Program-made: the position numbers and the translations under genes
Notes under the pieces: generated by a model
What the model was told of the DNA's origin: nothing
Database searches by the model: none
Seen by the model: only the letters and a program-made list of their open reading frames with translations
Part shown: piece after piece, positions 1 through 10,595 of the stretch
Layout: every line of letters starts with the position of its first letter
Numbering within the stretch: position 1 is the first letter of the stretch
NCBI GenBank assembly: GCA_016098155.1
Contig: JAAAJB010000470.1
Coordinates: forward strand, 1-28,180
Reading direction: 5' to 3'
DNA: 28,180 nt
Source: Actinomortierella ambigua
Taxonomy: Eukaryota > Mortierellomycota > Mortierellomycetes > Mortierellales > Mortierellaceae

Positions 1-828
1 CAGGGACCGTCGTGGTTTTTATGGCAACGGGAACAGCGGTGATGCTTCTTCTTCCAAAGAGCAATCTGGTCGGCTGGGAGATCAGCCGGCATCTCTTCAG
101 GAGATGACACGGCGTCGTCGGCGCTCTCAGCACTGACGCCATCGATTTCGGCATCGGCGCCAATATCATTCTCGCTATCAACCAGAGGCACAGGCTCAGG
201 AACAGGCTGGCAGCCGTTGGGGAGCGTTGGCGAGCAAGGCGATTGCATCACTACATATCGGTAGTTCTTGCCTCCGCCGTTGTTCAAGGCATCGATGTCG
301 GCAACAGCGGCATCGAGGGTGTTGCTGCAGGTCAGCTGGTCAATGACAACGCCGTCGCAGACCAGACCGATATACGATGCTATGGAGGCACGGATGAGAA
401 ACCAGCCAAAGGGTAAGAAACCATAGCTTCAGCATCCACTCTTGTGATGGAGCAGCATCGCAAAAAAAAATAAAATAAAAAATGAAAGAAAGGTACTCAC
501 CACCCTTGTTGCAATTGTGCTTCGGTCTGTTGCAGTTCTTGTTGTGTTTGTGGTTCTTCTTGCAGGGGCTGTTGCAGTGCTTGTTGTGTTTGTGATTCTT
601 GGTGCAGTGGTTGCTGTTCTTGTGATGCTTGCAGCTGTTGGTATGGTGGTGGTGCCTCTGGCTCCAAAGCGCCTGGGCCTTGTCGCCTGTAGCATGCTGC
701 AAGTTGCGCTCGCCGCGTGACGCGTGGTCAGCCTTGAGCTTACTCTTGGCAGCTACAGGTGAGGTCACTAGACACACAATGCCAGCAAGCGCTGCCGCGA
801 CAGCGAGCCTAGCGGAGGTGAACCTCAT
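1..828 (-). CDS. Secreted His/Asn/Lys/Cys-rich protein, 3' part beyond window
   Basis: Two exons are visible: 828-501 and 379-1. The intron (500-380, 121 nt) has donor GTGAGTAC and acceptor CCATAG after a pyrimidine-rich stretch, and the join keeps the frame (phase 1). The protein starts with a clear signal peptide (about residues 1-27, hydrophobic core then SPVAA). Next come a basic linker and a block very rich in His, Asn, Lys and Cys, in which NHKHNK occurs twice, each followed closely by Cys. Exon 2 is different: it begins ASYIGLVCDGVV, becomes acidic (Asp/Glu/Ala-rich), then returns to a basic His/Cys segment (HHRCSRCHKNHD) at the window edge. No stop is reached, so the C-terminus lies outside. 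The composition suggests metal binding or a cell-surface role, which is inference. I do not recognise a family. Without the intron the exon-1 frame runs on only to a stop at 340. Confidence 0.75.
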
Positions 829-960
829 CCTGTTCTTGTTCTCAGAAGGAGGGGAGCGTGGATTGAATCAGTGGAGGGGTGACAGTCTCTGGATTCAGCT
901 GATGAAGGTGAAAGTGAGAGAACAACGGGGTTGTGGATTGAAGGCGATAGGGGAGTCGAG

Positions 961-969
961 GGTATATAT
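961..969 (-). promoter_or_regulatory. TATA box of the His-rich secreted protein gene
   Basis: On the minus strand this reads CATATATAC, about 135 nt upstream of the ATG at 828. The stretch between is C/T-rich, as expected for a fungal 5' leader. Confidence 0.5.
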
Positions 970-3290
970 GGAGCTCCTATTTTTGCAGCCAAAGGAGGAA
1001 TACGAACTGAGAACACACCCATTGACCAAGGGATGGACGAAAGAAAAAAAAAGGGTGAGATTCTATCCCACGCTTGAATTGTTGTGCACTGATCAAAAAA
1101 GGAGGCACTCAACTCGTCCCGACACTCATCCCCTCTTCTACCTTCCTTTGAGAAAACACCACAGGTGGAAGGCTAGGAACAAACTAAGAAGATTGGAGTA
1201 TGCCTCCCCTCTCTTTTTTATTTTGCTATGGAGCTTTCTTTGAGGTGGTTATTCATGGTCATTATTGTCCCGCCAACCTCTTGATTTCTATTAAAGGGGC
1301 GATGGCCTTCATTCTTAGACAAGTAACAAAGGGGTCGGTGGGGGAGCAAAGGAAGAGATGAGAAGAAGGGGTGGTCAAACTCTCAATTCCCGAGAGCCTC
1401 CTTACTCAAGGATAGGATCGAGATCACTAAAGAATGCCCTTTTGAAAGTCTTTGCTCCCCTGGGCCTAGGCAGGCTAGCATAGGAAACTCTATCCTCATT
1501 AACGCTCACTGCAAGATATGGTGGAGGCGGCAAGTTCTTCAATGATCTGACTTTAGAGTTAACCAGCTGGGGTGCTGCAACCGCGAGGCGGCGGGCTGTA
1601 TTGCAATCGTGGTGTGATTTGTGACGCCATGGCACGACACGAACGGATCATTCGCGCTGAGAGCTCAACCTACTAACCTTTTCGCCAGCGTGGCAGACTA
1701 TTTGGAGACGACTGCATCGACCCATGAAGACATGAGCAATGCTACCAGCACACAAGGCCGTGGACAAGCACCGGCAAGTCATCTACACCGAAGCCCACTG
1801 AAGTGCATGCAAAGGCTATGAGATGGAGGCACAGAAACCCCAAGATCGCGTTTGCTGTAAACCAAACTTTGCGCGTCCATGTATTCAAGTTTATCGGCTA
1901 ACCGCACTCGAGATCGTTTAGTATATACGAATGTTACAACGGCATGAATGGGCAGTGGCCTATCAACCAGGACAATAGACACATGAGCCGGTACAGACAA
2001 GCGCATTGACAAGAGAGAGTTACCGCTAGCAAGTAGCTCGAACAGACTTGTGCGCCACGCTTTGGTTACATCGCCGACACATCCATGGAAGCGCACACTG
2101 CCATCTATGTTTTGGCCCCGCTCAGTGCCTACGCCAGGCTGAAGATCGATCGACTGTCGCAAGTCGAGGGGTAATCATTCTTATACGTAGTACGACTAGG
2201 GGAGCATGTAGTTTGCTCGTCTTGAAACAGGCGAGAATGCACCAATATGGCTGGTGCACGCCGTAGACTTGAGAGAACCCCTAAGAAAGACGATGATAGA
2301 TGATTGACAACCAAATGCACAGAAGCTATGACTCAAGCGCGTAGCTGCGTCCCAAAAAAATAGGGCCATGTAGCCAATCATGCAGGCAGGCAGGATCTCT
2401 GGTCCCTGCTGCCTCGACATTCCAGTAGTCCCGCTACCATGACAATCCTGTCGAGACATGGGAATCATTCAATGATGCTCGATGTCAGTATGAAGCGAGG
2501 GTTGATCAACAAAAGAGTGGCACATACGGTCGCTGAGCGTGGACAAAGGTGCCACGAAAGAAAAACAGGCGAGTCTTGGCGAGCAAGTGTGACAGGGTTC
2601 AGTTCAGGGTGCTCGGAGATGTCTATTTTTTTGTCCCTTGCGCTCGATCATTCCCGCCATCTTGCAATTCATGTCCCACAATCAAGGAGCCTGGCTGCTC
2701 AACCAACCTACTCCACGCACACAGGTGTTAGTTATGCTGGTACCGCTCGTCCGTGTTACATACCAAGAAGGAATGACAAACCCATCCATCTACCCCCCCA
2801 TCCACCCACCCATCCTCCGACACCAACTCCCAAGACAGTAATTGTGCCACTGCCGTCACTACCATCACCATTGTACACTATGACAACATCCTAGACGAAA
2901 GCGGCTGGCTGCTTCTTCCTAATGCCTCTGCTCGGCTCCCCCACCATCGTCGCCGCGTGTAGAAAGCGGCGAACCTACTCTTGTCTCTGCCCATCGCATT
3001 GGAAATAGATTCCCTTACCTCGACCGAGGCTAGAAAAACCTCTCCTGGTCGCAAGGCGTAAACGAGGTAAGACGGTTGTCGCGGGGACCCATAGCTGAGT
3101 TATGTGTGTTTTTGGTGCTTCTGCTTCTGCTTCAGCCTACGATGTTTTTACACTGTTATATTCTAAAGCCAGGCCTCATTTTGGTAGATGTACAATTGGT
3201 TTTCAGGCGCGACTAGCTGCGCGAGAGGCTGGGAACGTTGAGAGGGCCCATGTCTTCTCTACCTACAGCCAGGATAACGTCAACACCTCA
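970..3290. other. Gene-poor stretch, no convincing gene
   Basis: I find no gene that I can support here. The longest plausible frame is on the minus strand at 1779-2162 (127 codons, ATG at 2162). It has no signal peptide, no recognisable motif and no supporting promoter, so it could be chance or an old exon. Positions 2790-2820 hold a low-complexity C-rich run (ccatccaccc type). The remaining open frames are short and overlap in several registers. Confidence 0.4.
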
Positions 3291-3294
3291 ATGA

Positions 3295-3552
3295 GCACTT
3301 TCAACACCTCAGCTTACGAGCGATGACGGCGATGTAGATCCTGACAACACTGTCGCTCAAATTTGGGAGGATGGTTCCGATGATGCTCACCTCATCTCGC
3401 CGACTCAGCACTGGAGGCGCACCATGACGTGCGATGATGTGTATGCTGCCACCTCATTGTCCTCGTGTGATGCAGCAGTGAGAGTATTCTATTTGACTGT
3501 GACACTGAACATTGTCAAGGCGACCATGACAAAATTATCTAGACAACTTTGA
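3295..3552 (+). pseudogene. Coding-like open frame without a start, possible exon remnant
   Basis: After a TGA at 3292-3294 the frame stays open for 85 codons to TGA 3550-3552. It encodes an acidic, protein-like stretch including DDGDVDPDNTVAQIWEDGS and ISPTQHWRRTMTCDDVY. The only early ATG would be internal (MTCDDVY). A GTATGT donor-like site directly follows the stop. Composition is more protein-like than in the flanking frames, so I read this as an exon or a remnant of one. No family is recognised. Confidence 0.25.
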
Positions 3553-4917
3553 GGTATGTCGACCACAATGCACGACATGCGTATAATGTTATCGAGATAT
3601 TCACTTTATATTTTATCTGAGTTTTCGCTCGAGGTGTCGCGGGAGACGGCGACGAAAGCGTATTTACACCAAGGATTAGCATATGTGACTCAGTGGCGCG
3701 CATGTTTAGCACGAAAGTTGGATGTCCAGGCAAATTCCTAGCCGATGGTCGGCGGGACTTGAACGCATACACCAGCACGACCTTGACAGCAACGTGGTGC
3801 ATGCATTAGCATGATCCATGAACCAGCCTCTCCCTGGGCGACGCTAAGCTCACCCAAACAACAAGCCTCAGATGGATAAAACGCCGGCGTGGACTCGCAA
3901 GTGCAAGGAACCCATGGGGTGGGGAGAGGCTGGCGAGACCAAGCAACCGCATTGGCCCGGCATCACTATAGCCCCGAGAGGCACGGCAACGACTACTCGA
4001 GAGTAGCTCGGTACGAATCGATTCAGTCAGGACAATCTCTTCTGATGTTCAATCGCATGAGGTGAGCCACCTTGCAGGATACAGCAGAGAACATGTTTCG
4101 ATCTAACAATTGAATCGACCAGCCAGTTTTCTACTCAATAGGGTTCAAGGCATTATAAGAGGTGAGCCGCGAGTGCCTGGACTAGCCCGATCTAGCAGAT
4201 ACTTTCGCTTGCTCACAGTGCACTCTTCCCAGACTGCAGCGTGAGTTTAGTTCCAGTAGGTTCTTTTCATGTGACATTGAGTTACTCTCCTCATGTGCGG
4301 AAAGCAGCCTTCCGTCTGCGACCCTTCTGTTCCACTGCGCTGTCTCGACCAACGATGTTGTTTGTGAAAGCTTAATCGTTATAATTGTCGACTTTTGCAT
4401 TTGCACAACCATAAGAGAGCTTTGAAGTCCACTTCGATAAATGGCGCAGGGCACCTCAAAGTAAGGAATTCATTGCTGCTGGACCGATCACAGCTTATTT
4501 TGACGTACGTAGTTCTTTCGAGGAGAGCACTGCATCAACACAGCTTCGAGCCAAGTTATCAAAGTCCTCAACAAACATTTCTCGCACTTTGTCACAATTG
4601 CCAGAATCAACCAGAGAGACGGCTCAGGTGGAGAGCACTTCTTTAGCCAGACATACACGCCTCCCTCTCAGCAGCCGACCCTCAACCTTGATAACACCCC
4701 ACTTGCATCCGGATCCCGCCCTCACCACAATGCCTCGTCTTCATCAGATTGGACAGGCCAAAAAAGACTAACAAAAAAGATGAGGGGATGGCAAGGACAA
4801 ATAGCTAATCCCAGCCCCTGAAAAATGACAACCAACCAAATGACCCATGACAACAAATCTCAACATTATTGACGCAGACACGGAACACTTTCGGCTCGCA
4901 TTAAGATATCGTATTGA
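3553..4917. other. Intergenic, nothing supported
   Basis: Only short overlapping frames in several registers are present. The short stem at 3747-3780 that looks like a tRNA T-arm has no matching acceptor or anticodon arm. No repeat, RNA gene or promoter could be supported. Confidence 0.4.
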
Positions 4918-5445
4918 CCGAGGACGACTTCACCCGGGCCCCAAGACAACAATGATAACGACGACATCGACAAAGAAATATCTGAGCTTGAGGCGAACCC
5001 AGAAATCGTAATGAACGGGGCAGCCATCCTCTCCCTCTGCAACCATGAAGGCTTCACTAGGATCTAATTAAGAGCATATGTCTGTAGTAGCAGAAATAGC
5101 ATTGCAAATCCCTTCTCTTCCTTCCTACTCTTTCTTAGCAACACGACGACTCTATCAAGGCCCCTCTTTGTCTGGAACGCACCTAGTGGTATCTGATGAC
5201 AGCTAGGCCTCTTCTGTCGCGTACGATGATGATGCTCTTCGTGACAAGACAGACCTGAGTAACCTGCTCAAAGCCTCTCTTCTCCACTTCGAGTATGACA
5301 TGCCCTCAAGGAAATGAATAATGCAATGCACTTGAAATTTGACAAGAGCTTCCAGTACTGGCTTGATCCTCAAGGGCACTCTGACGGAGCGTACACACGC
5401 GGAATGGAAGTTCAGCGTCCCATCCATCTATTTCACAATATTTTT
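4918..5445 (+). pseudogene. Decayed protein-coding remnant with stops and a frame slip
   Basis: Three protein-like segments follow one another on the plus strand in different frames. The first (4918-5067) includes DNNDNDDIDKEISELEANPE and ends at TAA. The second (about 5205-5319) includes DDDALRDKTDLSNLLKASLL and ends at TGA. The third takes over by a frame change near 5314 and includes MHLKFDKSFQYWLDPQGH. Acidic and amphipathic composition, and continuity across the frame changes, argue for a once-coding region. An intron between the first two segments is possible. Family unknown. Confidence 0.4.
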
Positions 5446-5526
5446 TTTGTCCACAATATCAGAGAGCTTCGTTGGCGCGCGTTATATAATTTTGCGTTGA
5501 GGGACCCCTTTATACCAAAGGAGGGT

Positions 5527-5535
5527 TATATAAAA
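5527..5535 (+). promoter_or_regulatory. Strong TATA box with CT-rich leader
   Basis: TATATAAAA is followed by a pyrimidine-rich stretch (5541-5590) and an ATG in good context (caccATGt) at 5594, 59 nt beyond the end of the box. This matches the promoter layout of the other genes in the window, yet only a 40-codon frame follows. Confidence 0.5.
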
Positions 5536-5593
5536 TATATCTCTCTCCATCTGACTCTCTCACTCCCTCTGCAACTTGCCCCCTCGCAACACC

Positions 5594-5716
5594 ATGTCTC
5601 CTATTTGGCTCAGGAGAACAACAACATCGATAGCACTAGCTCTGGAAAAATACGAAAATGGTGGTTTAATCTGCGCATTTTGGAATTATATAGGTGGGCA
5701 CAAGGCTGCTGGGTAG
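5594..5716 (+). CDS. Short 40-aa ORF behind a complete promoter, possibly a truncated first exon
   Basis: The ATG at 5594 opens 40 codons ending at TAG 5714-5716. The product starts MSPIWLRRTTTSIALALEKY and has no clear signal peptide or domain. It is supported only by the TATA box and CT-rich leader directly upstream. A GTGGGC donor-like site lies before the stop, so this could be exon 1 of a longer gene whose remainder is decayed. The next recognisable coding block downstream is repeat copy C near 5925. Confidence 0.25.
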   Translation: MSPIWLRRTTTSIALALEKYENGGLICAFWNYIGGHKAAG

Positions 5717-5924
5717 AAAAATCATTTTTGCGCAATTGCATGCATATCGGGGAACAGCAAAATAAATGTAGAAAAGGGTGCAGCGGAGCAGCTGCTGAAT
5801 GGGGTTGGTCTCACGCGAAGAGCCGGCCACCACACGATGCGCATGACATGCTTTCTGAGTCCGAATGTCAACAACAGCCCGGGACATGATATCAACCAAC
5901 ACATGCGTTCTTCTGCTCCCAGGA

Positions 5925-6180
5925 GCAGATGTACAGACACATGTTTTTTCTTTCAACGTTTCGTGTTACTGGCCTCTCGCCGATTTCCATCTTGTAATAG
6001 CTCCACCATCATGGCCATCAGGACATGGGAGTGGATGTGCAGGGCAACAGGAGGAAGCTAGGTCGTGGCAGACCAGCAGGATACTTGGACTACTCGGATA
6101 CTTGTTCCTGAGAGGTGTCACTCTGCAAACAATGAGCGTGACCTCTGACGACATTTATCCACTGGTGAGTCAGGACCTCT
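5925..6180 (+). repeat. Dispersed repeat copy C (most diverged)
   Basis: This segment matches, with gaps, two better copies at about 11640-12035 and 25960-26328. Shared landmarks in the same order are a CTTGTaA/CGCAG acceptor region, an exon with GGAGCTAGG-like and CCAGCAG..TACTTG-like blocks, and the tail ATCCACTGGTGAGTCAGGAC. The encoded exon retains HQDMGVDVQGNRRKLGRGRP, aligning to YQDGGEDGQSDRRELGHGGP of copy B. Divergence is highest here and the tail is shorter. Confidence 0.55.
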
Positions 6181-6413
6181 CTCTCTCTCCCTTTCTCTCA
6201 AATAGCTCCGCTGATATGGGTATCAAGGAGAAATGACTCTACCACATATGAGACATGCCATTGGTCGATGAAAGCTCCTACTTCACCACCCACCCAAGGA
6301 ACGCTTGTGGACATAGCGGGAACAAATTCGTGGCCATGGTCAACCACCGTTTCCTTAATTGTCGTCGATGCTGGACGCCATTCCACCGCGATATCTTGGC
6401 TTGTCCAATATGA

Positions 6414-8310
6414 TCAATTGTACCTCCCACCACCCCTAGCGTTTTGGATGGACCCCATACCTTGTCCACCCTCCCACGTAACACTCACCCATCGGTAACT
6501 ATTTTTTTTTATGATAACAGGATTTGGAGAGCCTCTAAATGTTGTTCGTATCATACATTCAGGATTTCCTACTGCTGCACTCTTCTGGTGAACTTTAGCC
6601 GCTTCCTCCAAAGCCGTACAAGGATTGCCTGAGTTAATCTCGGAAAACTTGTAGCTGCAATACACGGCTGCATCCTCACCAGCAAAGATGTGGTTGGGTC
6701 TACACAAGAAGCGGTCCCCCTCTATCATAGTCAATGTATCAAGCATGTCTTTTTATCCACCATGTCGCATCATGGATGTCGGTCGGGAAACTCAGTCAAC
6801 TATACTAGTTCCTTACGGACTGCTGAGGTGGCAGTCTCATAGAGCTCTTCCAGCATCGTTGAAGCCATAAATGCTGACGTCGCCATTCTGCCGGTGGCAA
6901 GTTCGACATAGTTTGTGGAGCCCAGCATCTTTACCTCCAGATCGCGGTACTTCAATATCATGTTGGTGATGAGTTTGTTGTCCAAGTTGCCTGATGGTGC
7001 ACGAGTAGCATAAGCCATGTACACTTACTTACATAGATCGTGCAACAAAAGGTGAGAAGAGATATCCATGACGGCGAGAGTAAACAGGGTAGGAACACAG
7101 TTTTGTTGCCTCACATCGACACGAAACTGACTGTGTCATTATTTTTAGAAGATCTCTCGCTTCTTGCAGTTCACCATATAAGGTACATATACGGGAGCAT
7201 CCAAAGTAACTTCCCATGGTCCGGACTTTAAGGAGCTCCAGTGTTTAGTATCATAGGCTTTTTCTCTCATCTCAATAATAGTACTAAACTTCAAGAAAAA
7301 CAAAGGAGGAGGTGGAGAGGGAGGACGGGCCTTCATTGCCATCGCTGACTCCACTCTTCTTTGCATACCATGCCAGAGCAGTCAGGGGAGTTTCAGGACG
7401 GCCACGGAGCTACGACGTATTATTGTTGTTCGGGTGAGCAATGGCCTTGGTGGCATCCTGAACGCTGTTGCCAAACTTAATCTGAGCCTTTTCTTCCTAC
7501 GGCTATTGAAAGTTGACTTCTTTTTTGGCACTGCCTTCGCCCAGTCGATACAAATGCGACTCCGGACAGCTCCGGTCTCTATACATAAAGTCATGCCCAC
7601 CATATGCTGCTGCTCCTGGTTGAGTTTGATCCAACAATCCGCGTTGGATTTGAGCCGGTTAAGAGTATCGTAGAGCTCGAGAGACTGGCCCTTCAGCAGC
7701 GACATACAGATAACCATGAGCTGTGTGAGATCTTACCAAGGCCTCACGAAGCTTGGGCGATCCATGGACCATCAACAGATGGATGTTCAGGCCTGATTAA
7801 CGGCCGAGATCATCCTGTAGATCCTGAATCTTGCTCAGCGGGCCATCTCACGACGGTTTTATTGACTTGAAGCGCTCCAGAAACTTGGTCTCAATCCCCC
7901 TGACCAGCGCTTGTACGGCTGGCACGACATAATCCAACCTGAACAACGGCGTATTCATTTGACTTTATCCAGTTGAGGATCGGGTTGGATTTGAACTCGA
8001 GGCTACAGAGGGCGGTGGTGACGGGCCTGACCGAGTGCTCTGTGGATAGTGAGGGGTCATACATGAATAAACCCCAATCATGGGTAGTTCCGCGCCGACT
8101 CAGCCATAGAATGTGCATTGGTAAGGTGCTTGGCGAACAAGTTCACCAGCCTTGCCCGACTGGTGGTGGACAAAGGCCAACGAACAGGTTGCCATTATTA
8201 TGGAGAGACAGATGGAGTGAAGCATGGCCGAGAGAATGGTTGGGGGGAAGGGGCAAAGAGCCAAAAAAAAAAAAAAAAAAAAATTGCGTCTGCCTTCGGT
8301 CTGAGTATAC
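6414..8310 (-). pseudogene. Decayed multi-segment protein gene with an internal motif repeat
   Basis: Reading the minus strand from about 8310 leftwards, protein-like segments appear in changing frames with stops between them. They include WGLFMYDPSLSTEHSVRPVT, SLEFKSNPILNWIKSNEYA, QALVRGIETKFLERFKS, LNRLKSNADCWIKLNQEQQ, AQIKFGNSVQDATKAIA, LDNKLITNMILKYRDLEVK and FAGEDAAVYCSYKFSEIN. The motif KSN-x-WIK-x-N occurs twice (about 7940-7985 and 7620-7670), which suggests a duplicated domain. Frame changes and internal stops mark it as non-functional. I do not recognise the family; a transposon-encoded protein is possible. Confidence 0.4.
8263..8283 (+). repeat. Poly(A) run of 21
   Basis: An uninterrupted A21 run. 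It lies near the 5' side of the minus-strand pseudogene, where it reads as poly(T). Confidence 0.9.
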
Positions 8311-8349
8311 ATGAAGTCCTACTCTCCCCTTCATCTTACACATACCTGT

Positions 8350-8820
8350 TGCCCAACTTCACTAGCCTTTCAGCTACCGTTGTGAGACCATACAGAGAGT
8401 ATGGTGGGATTGGCTATTGATTCTAGATCTCGACCATGCAACGTGGCCCCGAGTGGCGATAGACACGCAGTTATCCCACGTTAACCATCGCCTAGTCACA
8501 GACCTATTGCTGCGTATAGCCTCTATAGGAGTCTGATCACGGTTCATCGCATAGTGAAGCCAGGGTTGCTTGGGCTGCTGGCTTAAAAGACTGCTCACAC
8601 ACTTGTAGACAGACGATGCAGCCTATGACTCGGATGACATAAGTTATTGACATTGCATTATTTGCACTCTTCACCCATTTTTTCATGGGTCCATAAGAGA
8701 GAAAGTGGGTGTTTGAGCAATTGCACATCGAGACACAACATATGCAGACACGCGCACACATATGAACCCTCTTAGCAAAAAACAATACAAAACGAAAGGC
8801 GTTACTTTTCTATTTCGCGA
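8350..8820. other. Intergenic, downstream of the 170-aa secreted protein gene
   Basis: Short overlapping frames only. There is no promoter, repeat or RNA gene that I can support. Confidence 0.4.
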
Positions 8821-8825
8821 TAGAA

Positions 8826-8831
8826 TTTATT
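8826..8831 (-). terminator. AATAAA poly(A) signal
   Basis: On the minus strand AATAAA lies about 52 nt beyond the TGA at 8885-8883. It supports the transcript ending here rather than continuing into a further exon. Confidence 0.5.
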
Positions 8832-8882
8832 TTTGAAATCCACCAACCCTCTCCGTCAAGGATGGAGGTCGAGACCAAGCAC

Positions 8883-9395
8883 TCACGTCGTTGCCATTTG
8901 GCCTTCCATCGCCCATCGCTTCAGTCCCTTTTTGTCGCAGTTACTGTTGACGGTCACAGTTGCGTTGGTCACCTCGAGGGTCTGGCCTCTCAACAAGCAG
9001 TCTTGGTCGAACGTGATAGTTTGACCTTTACCGCCGGTGTGGACAATGGTGAAATTGCAATGCTCTAGTTTGTCCTGAGAGAGCGTGATGACCATATGGC
9101 CAGGGCGTGGTACGATACTCGGATACTGGCAGCCATCCGCTCCGGCTGTAGCTGTGCCACCCGTGTTGTACATACTGGTCTTGATGTTTGAGTATACACC
9201 GTTAGGCGAGTGGCATTTGTTTAATACGCCCGCGGTGGGTACATCTTGCGTTTCGTTTGGCTTTAGTGGATCGCCTTTGAGGTAGAGAAACTGATGGAAG
9301 TGGCACTCCAGATCTCCAGGTGCTGCGTGGACGACAGGTGCGAAAGCTGCAAGTGCAGCGATCTCAAGGGCAAGGAGGACGGAGACGAGGACCAT
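8883..9395 (-). CDS. Secreted six-cysteine protein, 170 aa
   Basis: A single open frame starts at ATG 9395 with a typical signal peptide (residues about 1-24, ending VVHA before APGDLEC). The mature part has six Cys, enough for three disulfides, and three N-glycosylation sequons (NET, NFT, NAT). It contains Gly/Thr-rich stretches and a VTNATVTVNSNCDKKG segment, suggesting a beta-rich extracellular protein. I do not recognise a domain; an effector-like or cell-wall role is inference. The TGA lies inside GTGAGTGC, which is also a perfect splice donor. However, an AATAAA 52 nt downstream and the lack of a good continuing exon favour the stop being real. The gene stands alone, with a CATAAAA box upstream. 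Confidence 0.72.
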   Translation of the reverse strand: MVLVSVLLALEIAALAAFAPVVHAAPGDLECHFHQFLYLKGDPLKPNETQDVPTAGVLNKCHSPNGVYSNIKTSMYNTGGTATAGADGCQYPSIVPRPGHMVITLSQDKLEHCNFTIVHTGGKGQTITFDQDCLLRGQTLEVTNATVTVNSNCDKKGLKRWAMEGQMATT

Positions 9396-9540
9396 CGTAA
9401 TGGATGAAGGAGTGCTCTTGCAGAGTCAAAGCCGCGCCCTGTGTAAAGCTAGTATGCTACTTTGGTGTCGAATGGGATGTTGGGAGCTGATGGTTGAAGT
9501 ACTGGCGTGATTTTGGGTTTGAATTGGCTAGACGAGAGGG

Positions 9541-9547
9541 TTTTATG
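9541..9547 (-). promoter_or_regulatory. TATA-like box CATAAAA
   Basis: Located about 146 nt upstream of the ATG at 9395 on the minus strand. A leader rich in C and A follows (ACTTCAACCATCAGC type). It is a weaker match than the boxes of the other secreted-protein genes. Confidence 0.35.
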
Positions 9548-9549
9548 TG

Positions 9550-10590
9550 ATCGACGGCAGTGTAAACCGAAGGGGAACGAGAATGGACGGAGGGAATGCA
9601 TCTTCTTATTCAAATTTGAGCGCCCTGTACCTACCTGTCCTTTACTCTTACTGCACTTCTTGTGGTTTGTGCTGGACTGTGCTAATGACTTTGAATACAC
9701 AGCTAAATCATGCTCCATAAAAAATGGGAATCACCTTCTCTACAGGACAAGTGGATAAGGGGGGGGGGGAGAAGGGGCTAAAGATCTTTTTCGTCAAGCT
9801 GAAAACAGAATGTAGAGCAGCAAACTCGATCCTAAGTGGGCGGGCATATCGTTGGTGTGTGTGGATAGGGAGCGAATGCTACGTGATCTCATGGTGGGAG
9901 GGACTGGGGACAAACATGAATGAGTTTAGTATTGTTTCGGTGGAATTGGAATTGCAGACGTGGGGAGGGGGGGTGGAGAGGAAAGGTAAGGTTAGGAAGG
10001 GGGGGGGGCCTTTCTTGCGTGACAGACTGCATTTGACGTACCCATGAATGGCGTTTGCTCACACCATTTGTAAACCTACAAACACACTCGGCGACGGCAA
10101 CCCTAGCTGTGGATGTCGGCAACAGCTAGGCTGGAGGATTTCCGATCAAGGTGCAGGCCAACCGAAGATCAGAGTAAAAACGAGAGAAAAGGTGGGGAGG
10201 AAGGCGCGATGGACGGCACTGAAGCCTCATTCCCCTCTGTCAAGAAAGCGCCATAGTTGCTGAGATACCTGCTGGCAGCCACTGCCACCCCACGATCCTT
10301 ACTCCTCCTTGTGTCCCGATGGGCGCCGTTGTTGCCCTGCTAGTTTTCAATTTTTTCCTGCCCATGCTGTTGATGTAGCTTCGGTGTGCGATTCTTTGTA
10401 GGACAACATATCGCTCTATGTGGAAACAAACCGAGATCCATGAGGTGTGGCTCCAAACCAATTTTGTGTTTGCATGGCCTAGAAGAGGGGGGGGGGGTTT
10501 CGTTCAATATCAACCAAGATTTGTGATCTTTGTTGGGCAAGGGGTGGTCGCAATAGAAAAATTTAGGGGGGGTCAAGCTCATCTTGGAAA
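9550..10590. other. Intergenic stretch with repeated G-runs on the plus strand
   Basis: No gene is supported. Notable are G-runs of roughly 8-10 near 9761, 9998 and 10488, and shorter ones near 9965 and 10565, all on the plus strand, leading up to the TC microsatellite at 10596. Open frames here are short and compositionally poor. Confidence 0.5.
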
Positions 10591-10592
10591 GA

Positions 10593-10595
<3 letters not shown>

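Noticed and set aside
629..1243. 204-codon plus-strand frame
   Set aside because: It runs antisense through the signal peptide exon and promoter of the His-rich secreted gene, where the minus strand has better evidence.
2439..2894. 151-codon plus-strand frame
   Set aside because: Its C-terminal half is low-complexity Pro/His/Thr from a C-rich stretch, and two other frames are open over the same bases.
3747..3780. tRNA-like T-arm on the minus strand (GCGTTCAAGTCCCGC)
   Set aside because: No acceptor stem pairing, D-arm or anticodon arm fits at the required distances. Similar GTTCAAATCC words at 7985-8005 belong to a coding remnant.
4270..4390. Possible similarity to 15857-15960 (CCTCATGTGCGG, then TCTGCGAC and CTGTCTCG)
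   Set aside because: The shared words are short and the alignment between them is poor, so I could not establish a repeat by eye.
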